Notes under the pieces: generated by a model
The model's input: only the letters and a program-made list of their open reading frames with translations
Database searches by the model: none
Told to the model about the DNA's origin: nothing
Made by a program: the position numbers and the translations under genes
Part shown: in pieces, positions 6,164-14,795 of the stretch
Numbering within the stretch: the stretch's first letter is position 1
Layout: the number at the start of each line of letters is the position of its first letter
Origin: an uncultured Clostridia bacterium
GTDB lineage: Bacteria; Bacillota; Clostridia; TANB77; CAG-508
NCBI GenBank assembly: GCA_944390505.1
Contig: CALXQF010000014.1
Span: forward strand, 1 to 17,010
Direction of reading: 5' to 3'
Length of the DNA: 17,010 bases

Positions 6164-6403
6164 TTAAATTCCCGTTTTATACTCTATTTCTTCCATATGA
6201 GGAAACATTTCTTTTACTCTTTTAAATGTAATCATGCTATGTCTTGGTTGTGGGTTTTTAGAATGTTCTGACAACAATTTTTGTGTATAACAATTTTCTG
6301 ATGTTTTAAATAATAAATAGCGATTTCTTACATAAGTAAAATAAATTTGATATCCATCATCTAAATTTTGATTAAATTCTTCAAAACTATATCTGCCGTC
6401 CAT
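6164..6403 (-). CDS. Small protein of unknown function downstream of ligA (79 aa)
   Basis: The ATG at 6403 (MDGRYSFEEF) is chosen because TTAGGAG lies six bases upstream, starting right at the ligA stop codon; the gap between ligA stop and this start is 13 bases, so the two are probably translationally coupled. The product is a soluble-looking 79-residue alpha-beta protein starting with an EEF-x2-N-L-x2-GYQIYFTY pattern and containing a basic middle (KNPQPRHSMITFKRVKEMF). I do not recognise a family. It has no signal peptide or membrane segment. An in-frame ATG at 6424 would overlap ligA and lacks a good site. Confidence 0.7.
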   Translation of the reverse strand: MDGRYSFEEFNQNLDDGYQIYFTYVRNRYLLFKTSENCYTQKLLSEHSKNPQPRHSMITFKRVKEMFPHMEEIEYKTGI

Positions 6404-6416
6404 TTTTTCTCCTAAC

Positions 6417-8411
6417 CTATTCACACATATTATTAAATTCTTCTTCTGAAATTATAGTAATTCCTAATTCTTGTGCCTTTCTTAACTTACTTCCTGCATC
6501 TTCTCCTGCCAAAACGTAATCTGTCTTTTTAGAAACAGAAGATGATGTTTTTCCTCCGAATTTTTCAATAATCTCACTTGCTTGTTCTCTAGAATAATGC
6601 TCTAAACCACCTGTTAATACAAAAGTCTTTCCTTCAAAACGATTATCTGCATTTTCTTCTTTGATTGTTTCCATGTTAACACCTGCTGTTTTTAATTTGT
6701 CAATCAAATCAATCGTTTGGTCCTGTCTAAAAAATTCGTAAATTGCCTGTGCAGTAATTTCTCCTACATCATCAATCATTCTTAATTCTTCAAAAGATGC
6801 TTCCATTAGTTTGTCCATTGTTTTATAATATTTGGTTAGTGTTTTTGCTAATTTTACTCCTACATGTCTAATTCCTAATGAATTAATTAATCGATATAAA
6901 TCTCTATGTTTGCTTTCCTCTATTGCATCCATCATATTTTGTGCAAATTTTTTGCCATTTTTCTTTAAAGATGCTATATCTTCAAAAGTAAGTGCATAAA
7001 TATCAGCAATATTATTCAATAATTTTCTATCAATTAATTCTTGGATAATTGCCTCTCCCAAACCATCAATATCCATTGCGTCTTTGGAAGCAAAATGAAT
7101 AATACTTCTATATAATTTAGCTGGACATTCAATTCCAATACAACGAAGTACTGCTTCACCTTCTTCACGAACTGCCTCTGCTCCGCAAACAGGACATACT
7201 GTTGGCATTTCAAATATCTTTTCTGTTCCATCTCTTTTGGATTTATTCACTCCGACTACTTCTGGGATAACATCTCCCGCTTTTTGTATAATGACTCTAT
7301 CACCAATTTTTAAATCTAGTTGTTTGATATAATCTTCGTTGTGAAGTGTTGTTTTAGAAATTTTAGAACCTGCAACATAAACCGGCTCTAAAATTGCCAT
7401 AGGAGTAATAGCACCAGTTCTACCTACTTGGCAAGTAATATCTTTTAATAATGTTTCTTTTTTCTCTGGTGGATATTTATATGCAACTGCCCATCTAGGT
7501 GTTTTGTAGGTTGTCCCTACTTTTTCTCTTAATTCTAAATCATTTACTTTTACTACTGCACCATCAATCCCGAAATCTAATTGATCACGCAGATTTCCTA
7601 TTTTTTCGATAGCTTGTCTTACTTCTTCCATGTTGTTACACAAGATTTTGACAGGATTGACATTAAAACCTAACTTTTCTAAATATAGTAGGCTTTCATA
7701 GTGAGTTGTGAAACGAATATCTTCACATTTTTGTACATTAAAAATATAGATATTAAGTGGTCTTGATGCTGTAATTTTGCTATCTAATTGTCTTAAAGAA
7801 CCTGCTGCTGCATTTCTTGCATTTGCAAATTGGTCTTGTTCTTCTAATAATCTATCTTCATTTAATTTATCAAAATCTTCTTTTCCAATAAAAACTTCTC
7901 CACGAACTGTAATAGAAATTGGTTCTTTTAGTTCTTTTGGAATGGTTTTAATGGTTGCTAAATTTTGTGTTACATCTTCTCCTACAATTCCATCTCCACG
8001 AGTCGCACCTTTAAAGAACTTACCATCTCTGTACTCTAATGCTGATGACAACCCATCAATTTTGGTTTCTACTACATATTCTAGTGGTCTGTTATATTCT
8101 TCTGCTGCTTTTCTCATTCTTTCGTCAAATTCTTCTACTTCTTCAAAAGAAAATACATCTTGAAGGCTTTGCAAAGGCACTTCATGAGTTACCTTTTCAA
8201 AGCCTTTTTTAATACTTGCTCCAACTTTTTGTGTTGGAGAATCTTTTGTGATAAGTTCTGGATAGTCTTTTTCAATTTGTTTTAATTCTCTCATTAGCAT
8301 GTCATATTCATAATCACTAACTACTTGCTCATCATCAAAATATTTTTTGGTATAATATTGTAATAAAGGTCTTAATTCTTCTGCACGTTTTTTTGCTTCT
8401 TCGAAATTCAT
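6417..8411 (-). CDS. ligA: NAD-dependent DNA ligase LigA
   Basis: A full-length 664-residue bacterial NAD-dependent ligase, which seals nicks between Okazaki fragments and during repair. In order: domain Ia for NAD binding with YYTKKYFDDEQVVSDYEYD (20-37), the adenylation domain with the nucleotide-linking Lys in ETKIDG (K117), R-G-E-V-F (170-174) and DGAVVKV (283-289), then the OB fold, a four-cysteine zinc finger (C406, C409, C424, C429), helix-hairpin-helix repeats (about 445-560) and a C-terminal BRCT domain (about 590-660, FEGKTFVLTGGL to ISEEEF). All key residues are present. AGGAG precedes the ATG by nine bases. It follows pgsA by 57 bases and precedes a small unknown gene by 13 bases, so a pgsA-ligA-small gene operon is likely. 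Confidence 0.98.
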   Translation of the reverse strand: MNFEEAKKRAEELRPLLQYYTKKYFDDEQVVSDYEYDMLMRELKQIEKDYPELITKDSPTQKVGASIKKGFEKVTHEVPLQSLQDVFSFEEVEEFDERMRKAAEEYNRPLEYVVETKIDGLSSALEYRDGKFFKGATRGDGIVGEDVTQNLATIKTIPKELKEPISITVRGEVFIGKEDFDKLNEDRLLEEQDQFANARNAAAGSLRQLDSKITASRPLNIYIFNVQKCEDIRFTTHYESLLYLEKLGFNVNPVKILCNNMEEVRQAIEKIGNLRDQLDFGIDGAVVKVNDLELREKVGTTYKTPRWAVAYKYPPEKKETLLKDITCQVGRTGAITPMAILEPVYVAGSKISKTTLHNEDYIKQLDLKIGDRVIIQKAGDVIPEVVGVNKSKRDGTEKIFEMPTVCPVCGAEAVREEGEAVLRCIGIECPAKLYRSIIHFASKDAMDIDGLGEAIIQELIDRKLLNNIADIYALTFEDIASLKKNGKKFAQNMMDAIEESKHRDLYRLINSLGIRHVGVKLAKTLTKYYKTMDKLMEASFEELRMIDDVGEITAQAIYEFFRQDQTIDLIDKLKTAGVNMETIKEENADNRFEGKTFVLTGGLEHYSREQASEIIEKFGGKTSSSVSKKTDYVLAGEDAGSKLRKAQELGITIISEEEFNNMCE

Positions 8412-8468
8412 TTGTTTTAGCTCCTATCATATATTTTTATTTCAAGACAATGCTTTTAAACAAAAATT

Positions 8469-9068
8469 TTACTTAGAATCTTTAAATAAATCTTTTCCTC
8501 CTTTGATGTATTCCCAACCAGAGAATATTGTTGCTACCACTGATACACTCATCATTAATGTAACTAATAGATTAATCATAAATTGATAACCTTCTAAATC
8601 CCCATTAAAAATTGTTCCGAATGGATTAGGATCTAGAAAAGCAAGTGCAATTGCTACCATTTGTGTTACTGTTTTTAGTTTTCCCCAAAAGTTTGCTGCA
8701 ATCACATTTCCATTTTTTTGGACAGCAACTAATCGGTAGCCAGAAACAATAAACTCTCTTAAAATAACAATAATTGGAATCCATGCTGGTAAATGCCCAA
8801 ACTCAACTAGCATAATCATTGCAGTTACTACTACAATTTTATCTGCTATTGGATCTAAAAATTTTCCAAAAGTTGTAATTTGATTTTTTGTTCTTGCAAT
8901 ATGTCCATCTAATTTATCTGTTAGTGCCGCTATAATAAAGATAACATCTATGATGAGATAAGTAATTGGTATTCTCCATAAGTCTCCTTCTATATTGAAA
9001 AATGGGATAATTACCATGATTGGTACTAAAATAATTCTTAAAATTGTTAATTTATTTGCTAAATTCAT
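8469..9068 (-). CDS. pgsA: CDP-diacylglycerol--glycerol-3-phosphate 3-phosphatidyltransferase
   Basis: A 199-residue integral membrane enzyme that makes phosphatidylglycerolphosphate, the committed step to phosphatidylglycerol and cardiolipin. The CDP-alcohol phosphotransferase signature D-x2-D-G-x2-A-R-x8-G-x3-D-x3-D is complete: D51, D54, G55, A58, R59, G68, D72 and D76. Several hydrophobic helices follow (around 80-105, 125-140, 165-185), as expected for the fold. The ATG at 9068 (MNLANKLTIL, the usual PgsA beginning) is chosen over an upstream GTG at 9080 because that GTG lies within the AAAGGTGG ribosome binding site. It is followed by ligA with a 57-base gap. No convincing promoter could be chosen upstream. 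Confidence 0.94.
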   Translation of the reverse strand: MNLANKLTILRIILVPIMVIIPFFNIEGDLWRIPITYLIIDVIFIIAALTDKLDGHIARTKNQITTFGKFLDPIADKIVVVTAMIMLVEFGHLPAWIPIIVILREFIVSGYRLVAVQKNGNVIAANFWGKLKTVTQMVAIALAFLDPNPFGTIFNGDLEGYQFMINLLVTLMMSVSVVATIFSGWEYIKGGKDLFKDSK

Positions 9069-9270
9069 AATTTGTTCCACCTTTTTACTTATTTTACTTC
9101 TAATATATTCTGCTAATTGTAATATATTCGGAGTTTGTCTACACTAGCATATGATTTTTATTTTTCATATGTTTGATTAATATATTTGTTTTTTATTGTT
9201 GAAAAATATTTTGCCTATCTTGTTATTTATGTTTGATGCTTTATGATGAATACATTATATATAAAAAGCG
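9069..9270. other. AT-rich spacer upstream of pgsA
   Basis: This ~200-base stretch between the terminator and the pgsA start should hold the promoter of the pgsA-ligA unit. Several AT-rich partial matches exist (for example TAGACA near 9140 on the minus strand) but none has both boxes with proper spacing. No coding signal is seen. Confidence 0.4.
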
Positions 9271-9313
9271 AAAAAAAATAAATAGGAAAATGAATTTTTT
9301 TCATTTTCCTATT
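9271..9313 (-). terminator. Rho-independent terminator downstream of the DUF5665-like gene
   Basis: A perfect 14-bp stem (9281-9294 with 9300-9313) closes a 5-base loop. On the minus strand it is followed, after TA, by a run of eight T (complement of 9271-9278). It ends the gene at 9344-9634 and insulates the pgsA operon. On the plus strand no T-run follows, so it acts in one direction. Confidence 0.85.
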
Positions 9314-9343
9314 ATGAGTAAAAGGAACAGTCCCCCAATTGTA

Positions 9344-9634
9344 CTATTGTTTACTTTCTACAATTTCTACAATGTCTGCAATATAGTCTCCTATCACAGG
9401 AATATTCAGTGTAACAATTTTTTGGAGCATGATTAATAAAATGGCTGTTAATATGGTAAAGCCAATACCAATTCCAATTCCTTTTGCCATTCCACTTAAT
9501 AAATTGCGGAATAACAATTGTTTTTTATTTCCTAGTAATTCTGTTAACTCTAATACACGATTTCTGGAAAGCGCAAAATTTAGTTGTTCTAAATTTTTTA
9601 ATAATAATTTTTCCATTTTATTTTTTCGGAACAT
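9344..9634 (-). CDS. DUF5665-like small membrane protein (96 aa)
   Basis: A 96-residue protein with a charged N-terminal helix (MFRKNKMEKLLLKNLEQLNF), a helix with VLELTELLGNKKQLLFRN, a glycine-rich stretch GMAKGIGIGIGFT (48-60) entering one hydrophobic segment (about 51-72), and the tail LNIPVIGDYIADIVEIVE. This order (helix, L-L-x-N, GxxxGxGxxxGFT, hydrophobic helix, (N/D)xPxIGxxIAxxV) matches my memory of the uncharacterised DUF5665 family of Firmicutes. One transmembrane helix and possible cytoplasmic N terminus are inferred. The ATG at 9634 is supported by GTGGAGG seven bases upstream, and that site is inside the hairpin at 9642-9666. A strong terminator (9271-9313) follows. Function unknown. 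Confidence 0.78.
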   Translation of the reverse strand: MFRKNKMEKLLLKNLEQLNFALSRNRVLELTELLGNKKQLLFRNLLSGMAKGIGIGIGFTILTAILLIMLQKIVTLNIPVIGDYIADIVEIVESKQ

Positions 9635-9666
9635 AAAAAATCCTCCACTTATTATTAAAATGGAGG
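9635..9666 (-). promoter_or_regulatory. Hairpin enclosing the ribosome binding site of the DUF5665-like gene
   Basis: CCTCCA and TGGAGG (9661-9666 and 9642-9647, minus-strand reading) form a 6-bp stem around a 13-base loop. The 3' arm is the GGAGG ribosome binding site and is followed by ATTTTTT and then ATG. The hairpin plus T-run could end transcription from the UPF0182 gene, and if transcribed it would hide the ribosome binding site. On the plus strand it is also followed by a T-run (9667-9672), but no plus-strand gene needs it. Confidence 0.6.
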
Positions 9667-9770
9667 TTTTTTAATTTTTTATTCATTTTATTGGTTAATT
9701 CGATAATTTATTTATGACTATTATGTTTATTCTATATGAATTTTCATCCAATTTATATTGTCGTAAAATT

Positions 9771-12758
9771 TTATTGTGCATTAATAACTTGGTTACTCAT
9801 TATTTCATTTAGTATACCATTTTGAATTTCTTGATTTTGTAATTCATTTATCAAGCTATTTTCAGATGTGTTTTGCCCATCATTTTGCTCTTCTGCTTGT
9901 TGCTGCGCTACTAATTCTTCTAATTGAGTAATTAATTCTTGAAGTCTTGCCATATCTTTACCAGACATTTCCCAGTTGTTGTTAGCATTTGATTGTTTTA
10001 AATTATTATTTGCTTTAATAATTGCATCAATTAAGTCATCTATATTGTCTGTATTTTCTACTTCGATATCTACTGCATATTGTGATACCAAATTATTTAA
10101 TGCTTCTGTAATATTATCACCAATTGCCACTTTATTTCCAGAAGCTACTACCACCTTTTTCAAAATTGGAGTAGAATTTTCTTCATTTACATATTGTTGG
10201 TAGATTGGCTCCACGTAAAGCAATGAGTTGTCAATTGGAATAATAAACATACTTCTGGTAATTTGTGTACCTGTTACATTTAAGCTTTCAATTTCTTGTG
10301 AAATTTGTTCATCTTGTTCTAATTGAGTGTCGAGTTGCATAGGTCCTAATACATTGCTATCTTCTGGATATTTATATAATGTTAGTTTTGGTTCTCCGTT
10401 TTCATATACTCCTACTAAATAAGCAGTTAAATTTTGTTTTTGATATGGTGTATATGGTAGCACTAATCCCAAAGTTGGCTGTGCTTCATCTACTGTTTTG
10501 ACCATTGCATAATATGGTTCTATTTCTGTACCATTTCTAGTTAGTACTCTGCTAGTATTATGAGTTGCGACATCCCAAATATCATCTCCACGGTACAATA
10601 CATCAGTTTGAATATTGTGATATCTTTCCATAATTTGTGCTTGTATACTGTATAAAAATTCTGGATAAACAAATTGGCTACTAATGTCTTCTGGAATAGG
10701 AACATCTCTATCCACAAATAAATCTTTATATATTTTTTGATATGCCATAATAATTGGGTCTGTTCTGTCTGTAATATAATATTGTATTGTTCCATCATAA
10801 GCATTAATTAGGACTTTTACAGAATTTCTAATGTAATTGATTTCTGTTTTTTCTAATAAATTATCTCCTTGTATCACCGTTCTTTGAGAATATGGATAAT
10901 AATCTGAAGTAGTATAACCATCAATTACCCATACTAATTCTCCACTATCCGTTACTACTAAATATGGATTTTCATCATAGGTAATATATGGCATTAGGGT
11001 TTTTGCTCTTTCAATAATATTTCTATTAATTAAGATTTTACTATTACTACTTACATTTCCTGAAAAAGCTAATTTTAAGTCTCCTTCTTTGATTGCGAGA
11101 ATTAGTCGATCAATAAAGTTTAAATTAAGTCCTGCTTCTCCATCATAAACACTTTCTGCATTCTCTGTTGTAGTAGAATTTGTAATAGGATAATCAAATT
11201 CTGCTTTGCCATCACTATTTGTTACCACTGTATCATTTGTTTCTAAACCAAAGTAAATTCTTGGTTCTGTAATAGTAACAATATCACTGTTACTAGATGT
11301 AAAATCTTTTTGTAAGTGATTTAAATTTCCATTTTCGTCCACCGAAGTAGCTGATGTTGCAATAATACCATATCCGTGAGTATATTCATATGTTTTATTA
11401 TTATAAGTACCCACTGAGCTATTGATTTCTCTTGGTGAAATATAAACTAATTGCACTTGTCCATTTACTGTATATTGTGCAATTTGTGTTGTGCGATAAG
11501 TATAATATCCTTTATTAGTCTGTAAAACATTTAAATTCTTTAAAACAGTTTCTTCGTCAGCTAAAATAATATTATCTACTATTGTTTCATTTTGATTTAA
11601 AATTTCACTTGTTACAGTTTCATTTTCAGCTAAATTAATTTCTTCTATATCAATACCATATGCTTGTTTTGTAGAGTCAATATTAGCTTGAATGTATGGT
11701 TGTTGTATATCTAGTTCATTTGAATTAACAAATATCATTTCAAACCCTACCAAAACTAATAACATTACTATTAAATATGCTGGTACTGCTAATAAAGATG
11801 AAATGATTTTGCGTGTATTTCCTTTTTTAAAATATCTTACCGCGAAAATTACAGAAATAATAATAACCAATGCTAAAATACGATATCCCCATAATTTAAT
11901 AGTTACCTCTGATATACCTGCTCCCCATAACGAATACGAAGTAGTATCTCCTAAATTAAGAAATTTTTGAAGTCCTACATTAAAGGTTTCTACAAAAATG
12001 ACGCCTGCTAGTAGAATTGCTATGATAATAACATCATTGCATAATTGCTTAATTAAATTACTTCTTTTTAATGTTTCTCTGTTAATTCCATCAAAACAGA
12101 AATTGAATACTAGAATATAGTAAACAGCAGTGTAAATCATAATACCTATTACAATCATTAATAAATAGGATAGCATAAATTGAATAAAAGGCTGTACAAA
12201 AATGAAATATCCTATATCATAGCCAAATACGGGATCTGTTACTTCAAAACCTGTCATATTAATACAAAGCATAAACTTTTCTAGCATCATATTAGTAACA
12301 AAAAAACTTACAATAATGCTTGCAATAAATGCAATTGACTTATTTGGCATTTTAGGCATTTGCCTATTTTCTTCTGCAAAAAATGCAGATAATCCTTTAT
12401 GTATTTTTCGATTAGTAATATAAATGATAAAAAATAGAATAACAAAGTTGACTAAAAATGTAATTAAGTTATAACTTAAGTTTTGCCAAAATATGCTAAT
12501 ATATTGTTCCCCTAATTCTAGTGTTTCTAAATAGTCTCCTCTATAAATTATATAGGCAACAAGAATAGCAATAAATAAGAAGCCAAGCACAATCCATCTT
12601 CTGGTTTTACTTTTCTTTTTGACTTCAACTGATTTTTCTGTTGCTTTTGTACTTTTGCTTTGTTCTTTTTGCTCTATTGTTTGTTGCATTTTTTCTGTTG
12701 TATCAGTTTCTTTCTTTGAATTATTTTGGTTGATTTCACTTTCTGACTTTTCTTGCAT
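9771..12758 (-). CDS. UPF0182 (COG1615) family large membrane protein
   Basis: A 995-residue protein with the UPF0182 plan: about seven hydrophobic helices in the first 345 residues (near 54-72, 97-115, 141-160, 193-218, 242-258, 291-308, 320-345), then a long extracytoplasmic region. Family marks include DPVFGYDIGYFIF, QPYIQANIDSTKQAYGID, TYEYTHGYGI, PRIYFGLE, EPYYAMVK, LVLPYTPYQKQNLTAYL, PMQLDTQLEQDEQISQ and FIIPIDNSLLYVEPIYQQ. The function of the family is not established. The N terminus has an unusual ~50-residue Glu/Lys/Gln-rich cytoplasmic extension, and the C terminus ends in Gln/Asn/Glu-rich low-complexity sequence. AGGAGG lies five bases before the ATG, and the gene starts 16 bases after the ftsY stop, so the two probably share an mRNA. 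Confidence 0.94.
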   Translation of the reverse strand: MQEKSESEINQNNSKKETDTTEKMQQTIEQKEQSKSTKATEKSVEVKKKSKTRRWIVLGFLFIAILVAYIIYRGDYLETLELGEQYISIFWQNLSYNLITFLVNFVILFFIIYITNRKIHKGLSAFFAEENRQMPKMPNKSIAFIASIIVSFFVTNMMLEKFMLCINMTGFEVTDPVFGYDIGYFIFVQPFIQFMLSYLLMIVIGIMIYTAVYYILVFNFCFDGINRETLKRSNLIKQLCNDVIIIAILLAGVIFVETFNVGLQKFLNLGDTTSYSLWGAGISEVTIKLWGYRILALVIIISVIFAVRYFKKGNTRKIISSLLAVPAYLIVMLLVLVGFEMIFVNSNELDIQQPYIQANIDSTKQAYGIDIEEINLAENETVTSEILNQNETIVDNIILADEETVLKNLNVLQTNKGYYTYRTTQIAQYTVNGQVQLVYISPREINSSVGTYNNKTYEYTHGYGIIATSATSVDENGNLNHLQKDFTSSNSDIVTITEPRIYFGLETNDTVVTNSDGKAEFDYPITNSTTTENAESVYDGEAGLNLNFIDRLILAIKEGDLKLAFSGNVSSNSKILINRNIIERAKTLMPYITYDENPYLVVTDSGELVWVIDGYTTSDYYPYSQRTVIQGDNLLEKTEINYIRNSVKVLINAYDGTIQYYITDRTDPIIMAYQKIYKDLFVDRDVPIPEDISSQFVYPEFLYSIQAQIMERYHNIQTDVLYRGDDIWDVATHNTSRVLTRNGTEIEPYYAMVKTVDEAQPTLGLVLPYTPYQKQNLTAYLVGVYENGEPKLTLYKYPEDSNVLGPMQLDTQLEQDEQISQEIESLNVTGTQITRSMFIIPIDNSLLYVEPIYQQYVNEENSTPILKKVVVASGNKVAIGDNITEALNNLVSQYAVDIEVENTDNIDDLIDAIIKANNNLKQSNANNNWEMSGKDMARLQELITQLEELVAQQQAEEQNDGQNTSENSLINELQNQEIQNGILNEIMSNQVINAQ

Positions 12759-12774
12759 TTTTACCTCCTTTTTT

Positions 12775-13680
12775 CTATATTAGTGCATTCACAAAATCTT
12801 TACTATTGAAGATTTCCATATCATCTATCTGTTCTCCAACACCTACAAATTTTACAGGCATTTGATTCTCTGCTACAATTCCGACTATTACTCCACCTTT
12901 GGCTGTTCCGTCTAATTTTGTTAAAATAAGTCCATTAATATCTACCGTTTCTTTAAACGCTTTTACCTGTAAAATAGCATTTTGCCCTGTTGTAGCATCT
13001 AATACCATTAATACTTCTTTCGAAGCATCTGGCAATTCTTTATCAATTACTTTTTTAATTTTTACTAATTCATCCATCAAATATTTTTTGTTATGTAATC
13101 TTCCTGCTGTATCACAAATTAAAACATCAGCATCTTTTTCTTTTGTGATTTTAATAGCATCATAGACTACAGAAGCAGGATCTGCACCTTCTTCTTTTTT
13201 TACCATATCACAACCTGCACGATTAGCCCATATTTCTAATTGTTCTACTGCTGCTGCTCTGAAAGTATCTGCTGCCGCAATTACTACTTTTTTTCCATCT
13301 TTTTTAAGGCGATTTGCAATTTTGCCTATGGAAGTAGTTTTACCTACTCCATTTACTCCTACTACTAGGATAACAGATGGATGTGTTTCTAGTTTTAAAG
13401 AATTATCCACCTCATCTAATATTTTTTGAATTTCCATTCTTAAAGCATTTTTTACATCTTCTGCATCTTCTATTTTTTCTTTCTTTATTCTATCCCTTAA
13501 ATTAGCAATAATTTTGGTAGATGTTTCTACTCCTACATCTGACATAATAAGTGCTTCTTCTAGTTCTTCTAATAGGTCTTCATCTACTTTACGAAAATTG
13601 CTAAATACTTGATTAATCTTTTCATCAAAAGAAGTTTTTGTTTTACTTAATCCTTGTTTTAACTTCTCAAAAAATCCCAT
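12775..13680 (-). CDS. ftsY: Signal recognition particle receptor FtsY
   Basis: A 301-residue SRP-type GTPase with the N domain (about 1-90) and G domain. GTPase motifs: G1 GVNGVGKT (108-115), G2 DTFRAAA (138-144), G3 DTAGR (190-194), G4 TKLDG (254-258) and closing GVGEQ (280-284). The N-terminal MGFFEKLKQGLSKTK is a short amphipathic helix and the acidic A domain of E. coli FtsY is absent, as is usual in Firmicutes. It docks ribosome-bound SRP at the membrane so that membrane proteins are inserted during translation. Ffh has a C-terminal M domain, missing here, which rules that out. GAGGAAAG precedes the start. It is followed by a UPF0182 membrane protein 16 bases downstream. Confidence 0.97.
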   Translation of the reverse strand: MGFFEKLKQGLSKTKTSFDEKINQVFSNFRKVDEDLLEELEEALIMSDVGVETSTKIIANLRDRIKKEKIEDAEDVKNALRMEIQKILDEVDNSLKLETHPSVILVVGVNGVGKTTSIGKIANRLKKDGKKVVIAAADTFRAAAVEQLEIWANRAGCDMVKKEEGADPASVVYDAIKITKEKDADVLICDTAGRLHNKKYLMDELVKIKKVIDKELPDASKEVLMVLDATTGQNAILQVKAFKETVDINGLILTKLDGTAKGGVIVGIVAENQMPVKFVGVGEQIDDMEIFNSKDFVNALI

Positions 13681-13812
13681 TTTTTTCTTTCCTCTTTCTG
13701 TATAATTTGTTTTTCTAAATAATGTTTTTATTTCTTACTGTTTTGTAAATTTGGCTTTTTATCATATATTTCCGTTTTCAAGTTTTTTCTATTTGCAATA
13801 TTTACCACAACT

Positions 13813-13841
13813 AGTATATCATAGATTTTGATAAATGTGTA
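13813..13841 (-). promoter_or_regulatory. Candidate promoter for ftsY-UPF0182
   Basis: On the minus strand TACACA (-35, 13836-13841), 17 bases, then TATACT (-10, 13813-13818). It would give a 5' leader of about 125 bases before the ftsY start. The -35 box matches 4 of 6 consensus positions. Confidence 0.45.
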
Positions 13842-13880
13842 GTATTAATTTATTAAAATTGCTTTAATGGCACTTAAAAA

Positions 13881-13912
13881 TTGAACTGACATCCGACCGG
13901 ATGCCAGTTCAA
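13881..13912 (-). terminator. Terminator of the 74-aa membrane protein gene
   Basis: A 14-position stem with one mismatch (arms 13881-13894 and 13899-13912) closes the loop GACC. On the minus strand the 3' arm is followed by TTTTTAAG. The stem is G+C-rich relative to its surroundings. It separates the gene at 13924-14148 from the ftsY promoter. Confidence 0.75.
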
Positions 13913-13923
13913 CTGAGGTTAAA

Positions 13924-14148
13924 TTATACTAGATTAATCAATACAACAACAAATGAAATCAATATTCCTACCATCATTCCAATTCCTAAAATAGATTGTA
14001 TTTGCTCGTGCTTTTGCAAAAAGTTGACAATCCGCCTGCTCGGAACAATGCCTAGCGCCATAAGCGCAAAGAGAATGAATACTGCCATAGCCAAAATTCC
14101 CGTAAGCTGAATAAAGACTGATAGAAGGGCTAAAATCATTGTCGTCAT
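13924..14148 (-). CDS. Small two-helix membrane protein of unknown function (74 aa)
   Basis: The ATG at 14148 is preceded at eight bases by GAGGAGG. The 74-residue product has two hydrophobic segments, about 4-36 (rich in Leu, Ala, Phe, Met) and 52-73, joined by a basic loop PSRRIVNFLQKHEQIQS. By the positive-inside rule the loop is cytoplasmic and both ends are outside. No family is recognised. It forms a complete unit: own promoter (14220-14248) with a 5' leader of about 65 bases, and own terminator (13881-13912). G+C is about 37% by hand count, somewhat above the flanks. A small stress or envelope protein or a bacteriocin-immunity-like protein would fit, but nothing in the sequence proves it. 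Confidence 0.72.
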   Translation of the reverse strand: MTTMILALLSVFIQLTGILAMAVFILFALMALGIVPSRRIVNFLQKHEQIQSILGIGMMVGILISFVVVLINLV

Positions 14149-14219
14149 GTTGAAAACCTCCTCATAAATTATAAATTATTATAAGATATTCTCTGCTATG
14201 CTATTTAGCAACTATTTAT

Positions 14220-14248
14220 AGTATATCATTATTTTACATAAAGTTCAA
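14220..14248 (-). promoter_or_regulatory. Sigma-A-type promoter for the 74-aa membrane protein
   Basis: On the minus strand TTGAAC (-35, 14243-14248), 17 bases, then TATACT (-10, 14220-14225). Good match and spacing. Confidence 0.7.
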
Positions 14249-14291
14249 GTAGGATATCAAGTTTACCTAAGTATATAAATAAAAATAATAT

Positions 14292-14323
14292 AAAGCATTA
14301 GCTTTTATCTAATATTTTAGATA
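14292..14323 (-). terminator. Tandem hairpins ending the HIT gene
   Basis: On the minus strand TATCTAA-AATA-TTAGATA (14317-14323 with 14306-14312) is followed directly by AAAGC-TAAT-GCTTT (14301-14305 with 14292-14296) and then a T-rich tract (ATATTATTTTTATTT). Both stems are perfect but AT-rich. Probable terminator of the gene at 14342-14719. Confidence 0.6.
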
Positions 14324-14341
14324 CACTTTCGCCATTAGTCT

Positions 14342-14719
14342 TTAATAGCTCTGTTTTTTCGGAATTACGCCTCTAATTCCCCCTCTAGGATTTTCAACAT
14401 CTCCATAATATCTTGGAATTAAGTGTACATGAACATGCATCACACTTTGCCCAGCAGCTTCTCCACAGTTCATACCTATATTATATCCATCTGGTTGATA
14501 TAGTTCATCTATCATCTTTTTGGCTTTTTCCATTAGTTCAAATATTGCTTTCTTTTCCTCTAATGTCGTACCAAAAAAATCCTTTACATGCCTTTTTGTC
14601 ATAAAGAGCATATGTCCTTTACTAACAGGAAATTCGTCGAACCTAGCAAATGCATATTCATTTTCTAATACTATTTTTTCTTTTTCATCTTTCCAATTAC
14701 AGAATAAACAGTTTTCCAT
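14342..14719 (-). CDS. HIT (histidine triad) family nucleotide hydrolase
   Basis: A 125-residue HIT protein. The start is set at the ATG at 14719 (MENCLFCNWK); the upstream GTG at 14740 is part of the GTGAGGAG ribosome binding region. It shows CLFC near the N terminus (C4, C7; with H44 of KRH a likely structural metal site), GHMLFMTKRHV (35-45), and the catalytic triad HVHVHLIPR with H95, H97 and H99. HIT enzymes split nucleoside phosphoramidates or dinucleoside polyphosphates through a histidine-AMP intermediate; the precise substrate is not readable. The length and order fit HinT/Fhit-like bacterial proteins; the YYGDVENPRGGIRGVIP tail resembles the Fhit-like branch. A TTGAAA/TATAAT promoter lies upstream. 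Confidence 0.92.
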   Translation of the reverse strand: MENCLFCNWKDEKEKIVLENEYAFARFDEFPVSKGHMLFMTKRHVKDFFGTTLEEKKAIFELMEKAKKMIDELYQPDGYNIGMNCGEAAGQSVMHVHVHLIPRYYGDVENPRGGIRGVIPKKQSY

Positions 14720-14795
14720 ATATTTTTCTTCTCTCCTCACTATTTTTGATGTATTTTTTGCTTAAAAAGTATTTGATTTATCAACTGTTGTATAG

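Noticed and set aside
7777..8163. 128-codon open frame on the plus strand
   Set aside because: It lies wholly antisense to ligA, which is intact and has all family motifs. The product has a Ser-rich composition typical of a shadow frame and no ribosome binding site was seen.
9429..9674. 81-codon plus-strand frame
   Set aside because: It is antisense to the DUF5665-like gene, and it lacks a ribosome binding site and a recognisable product.
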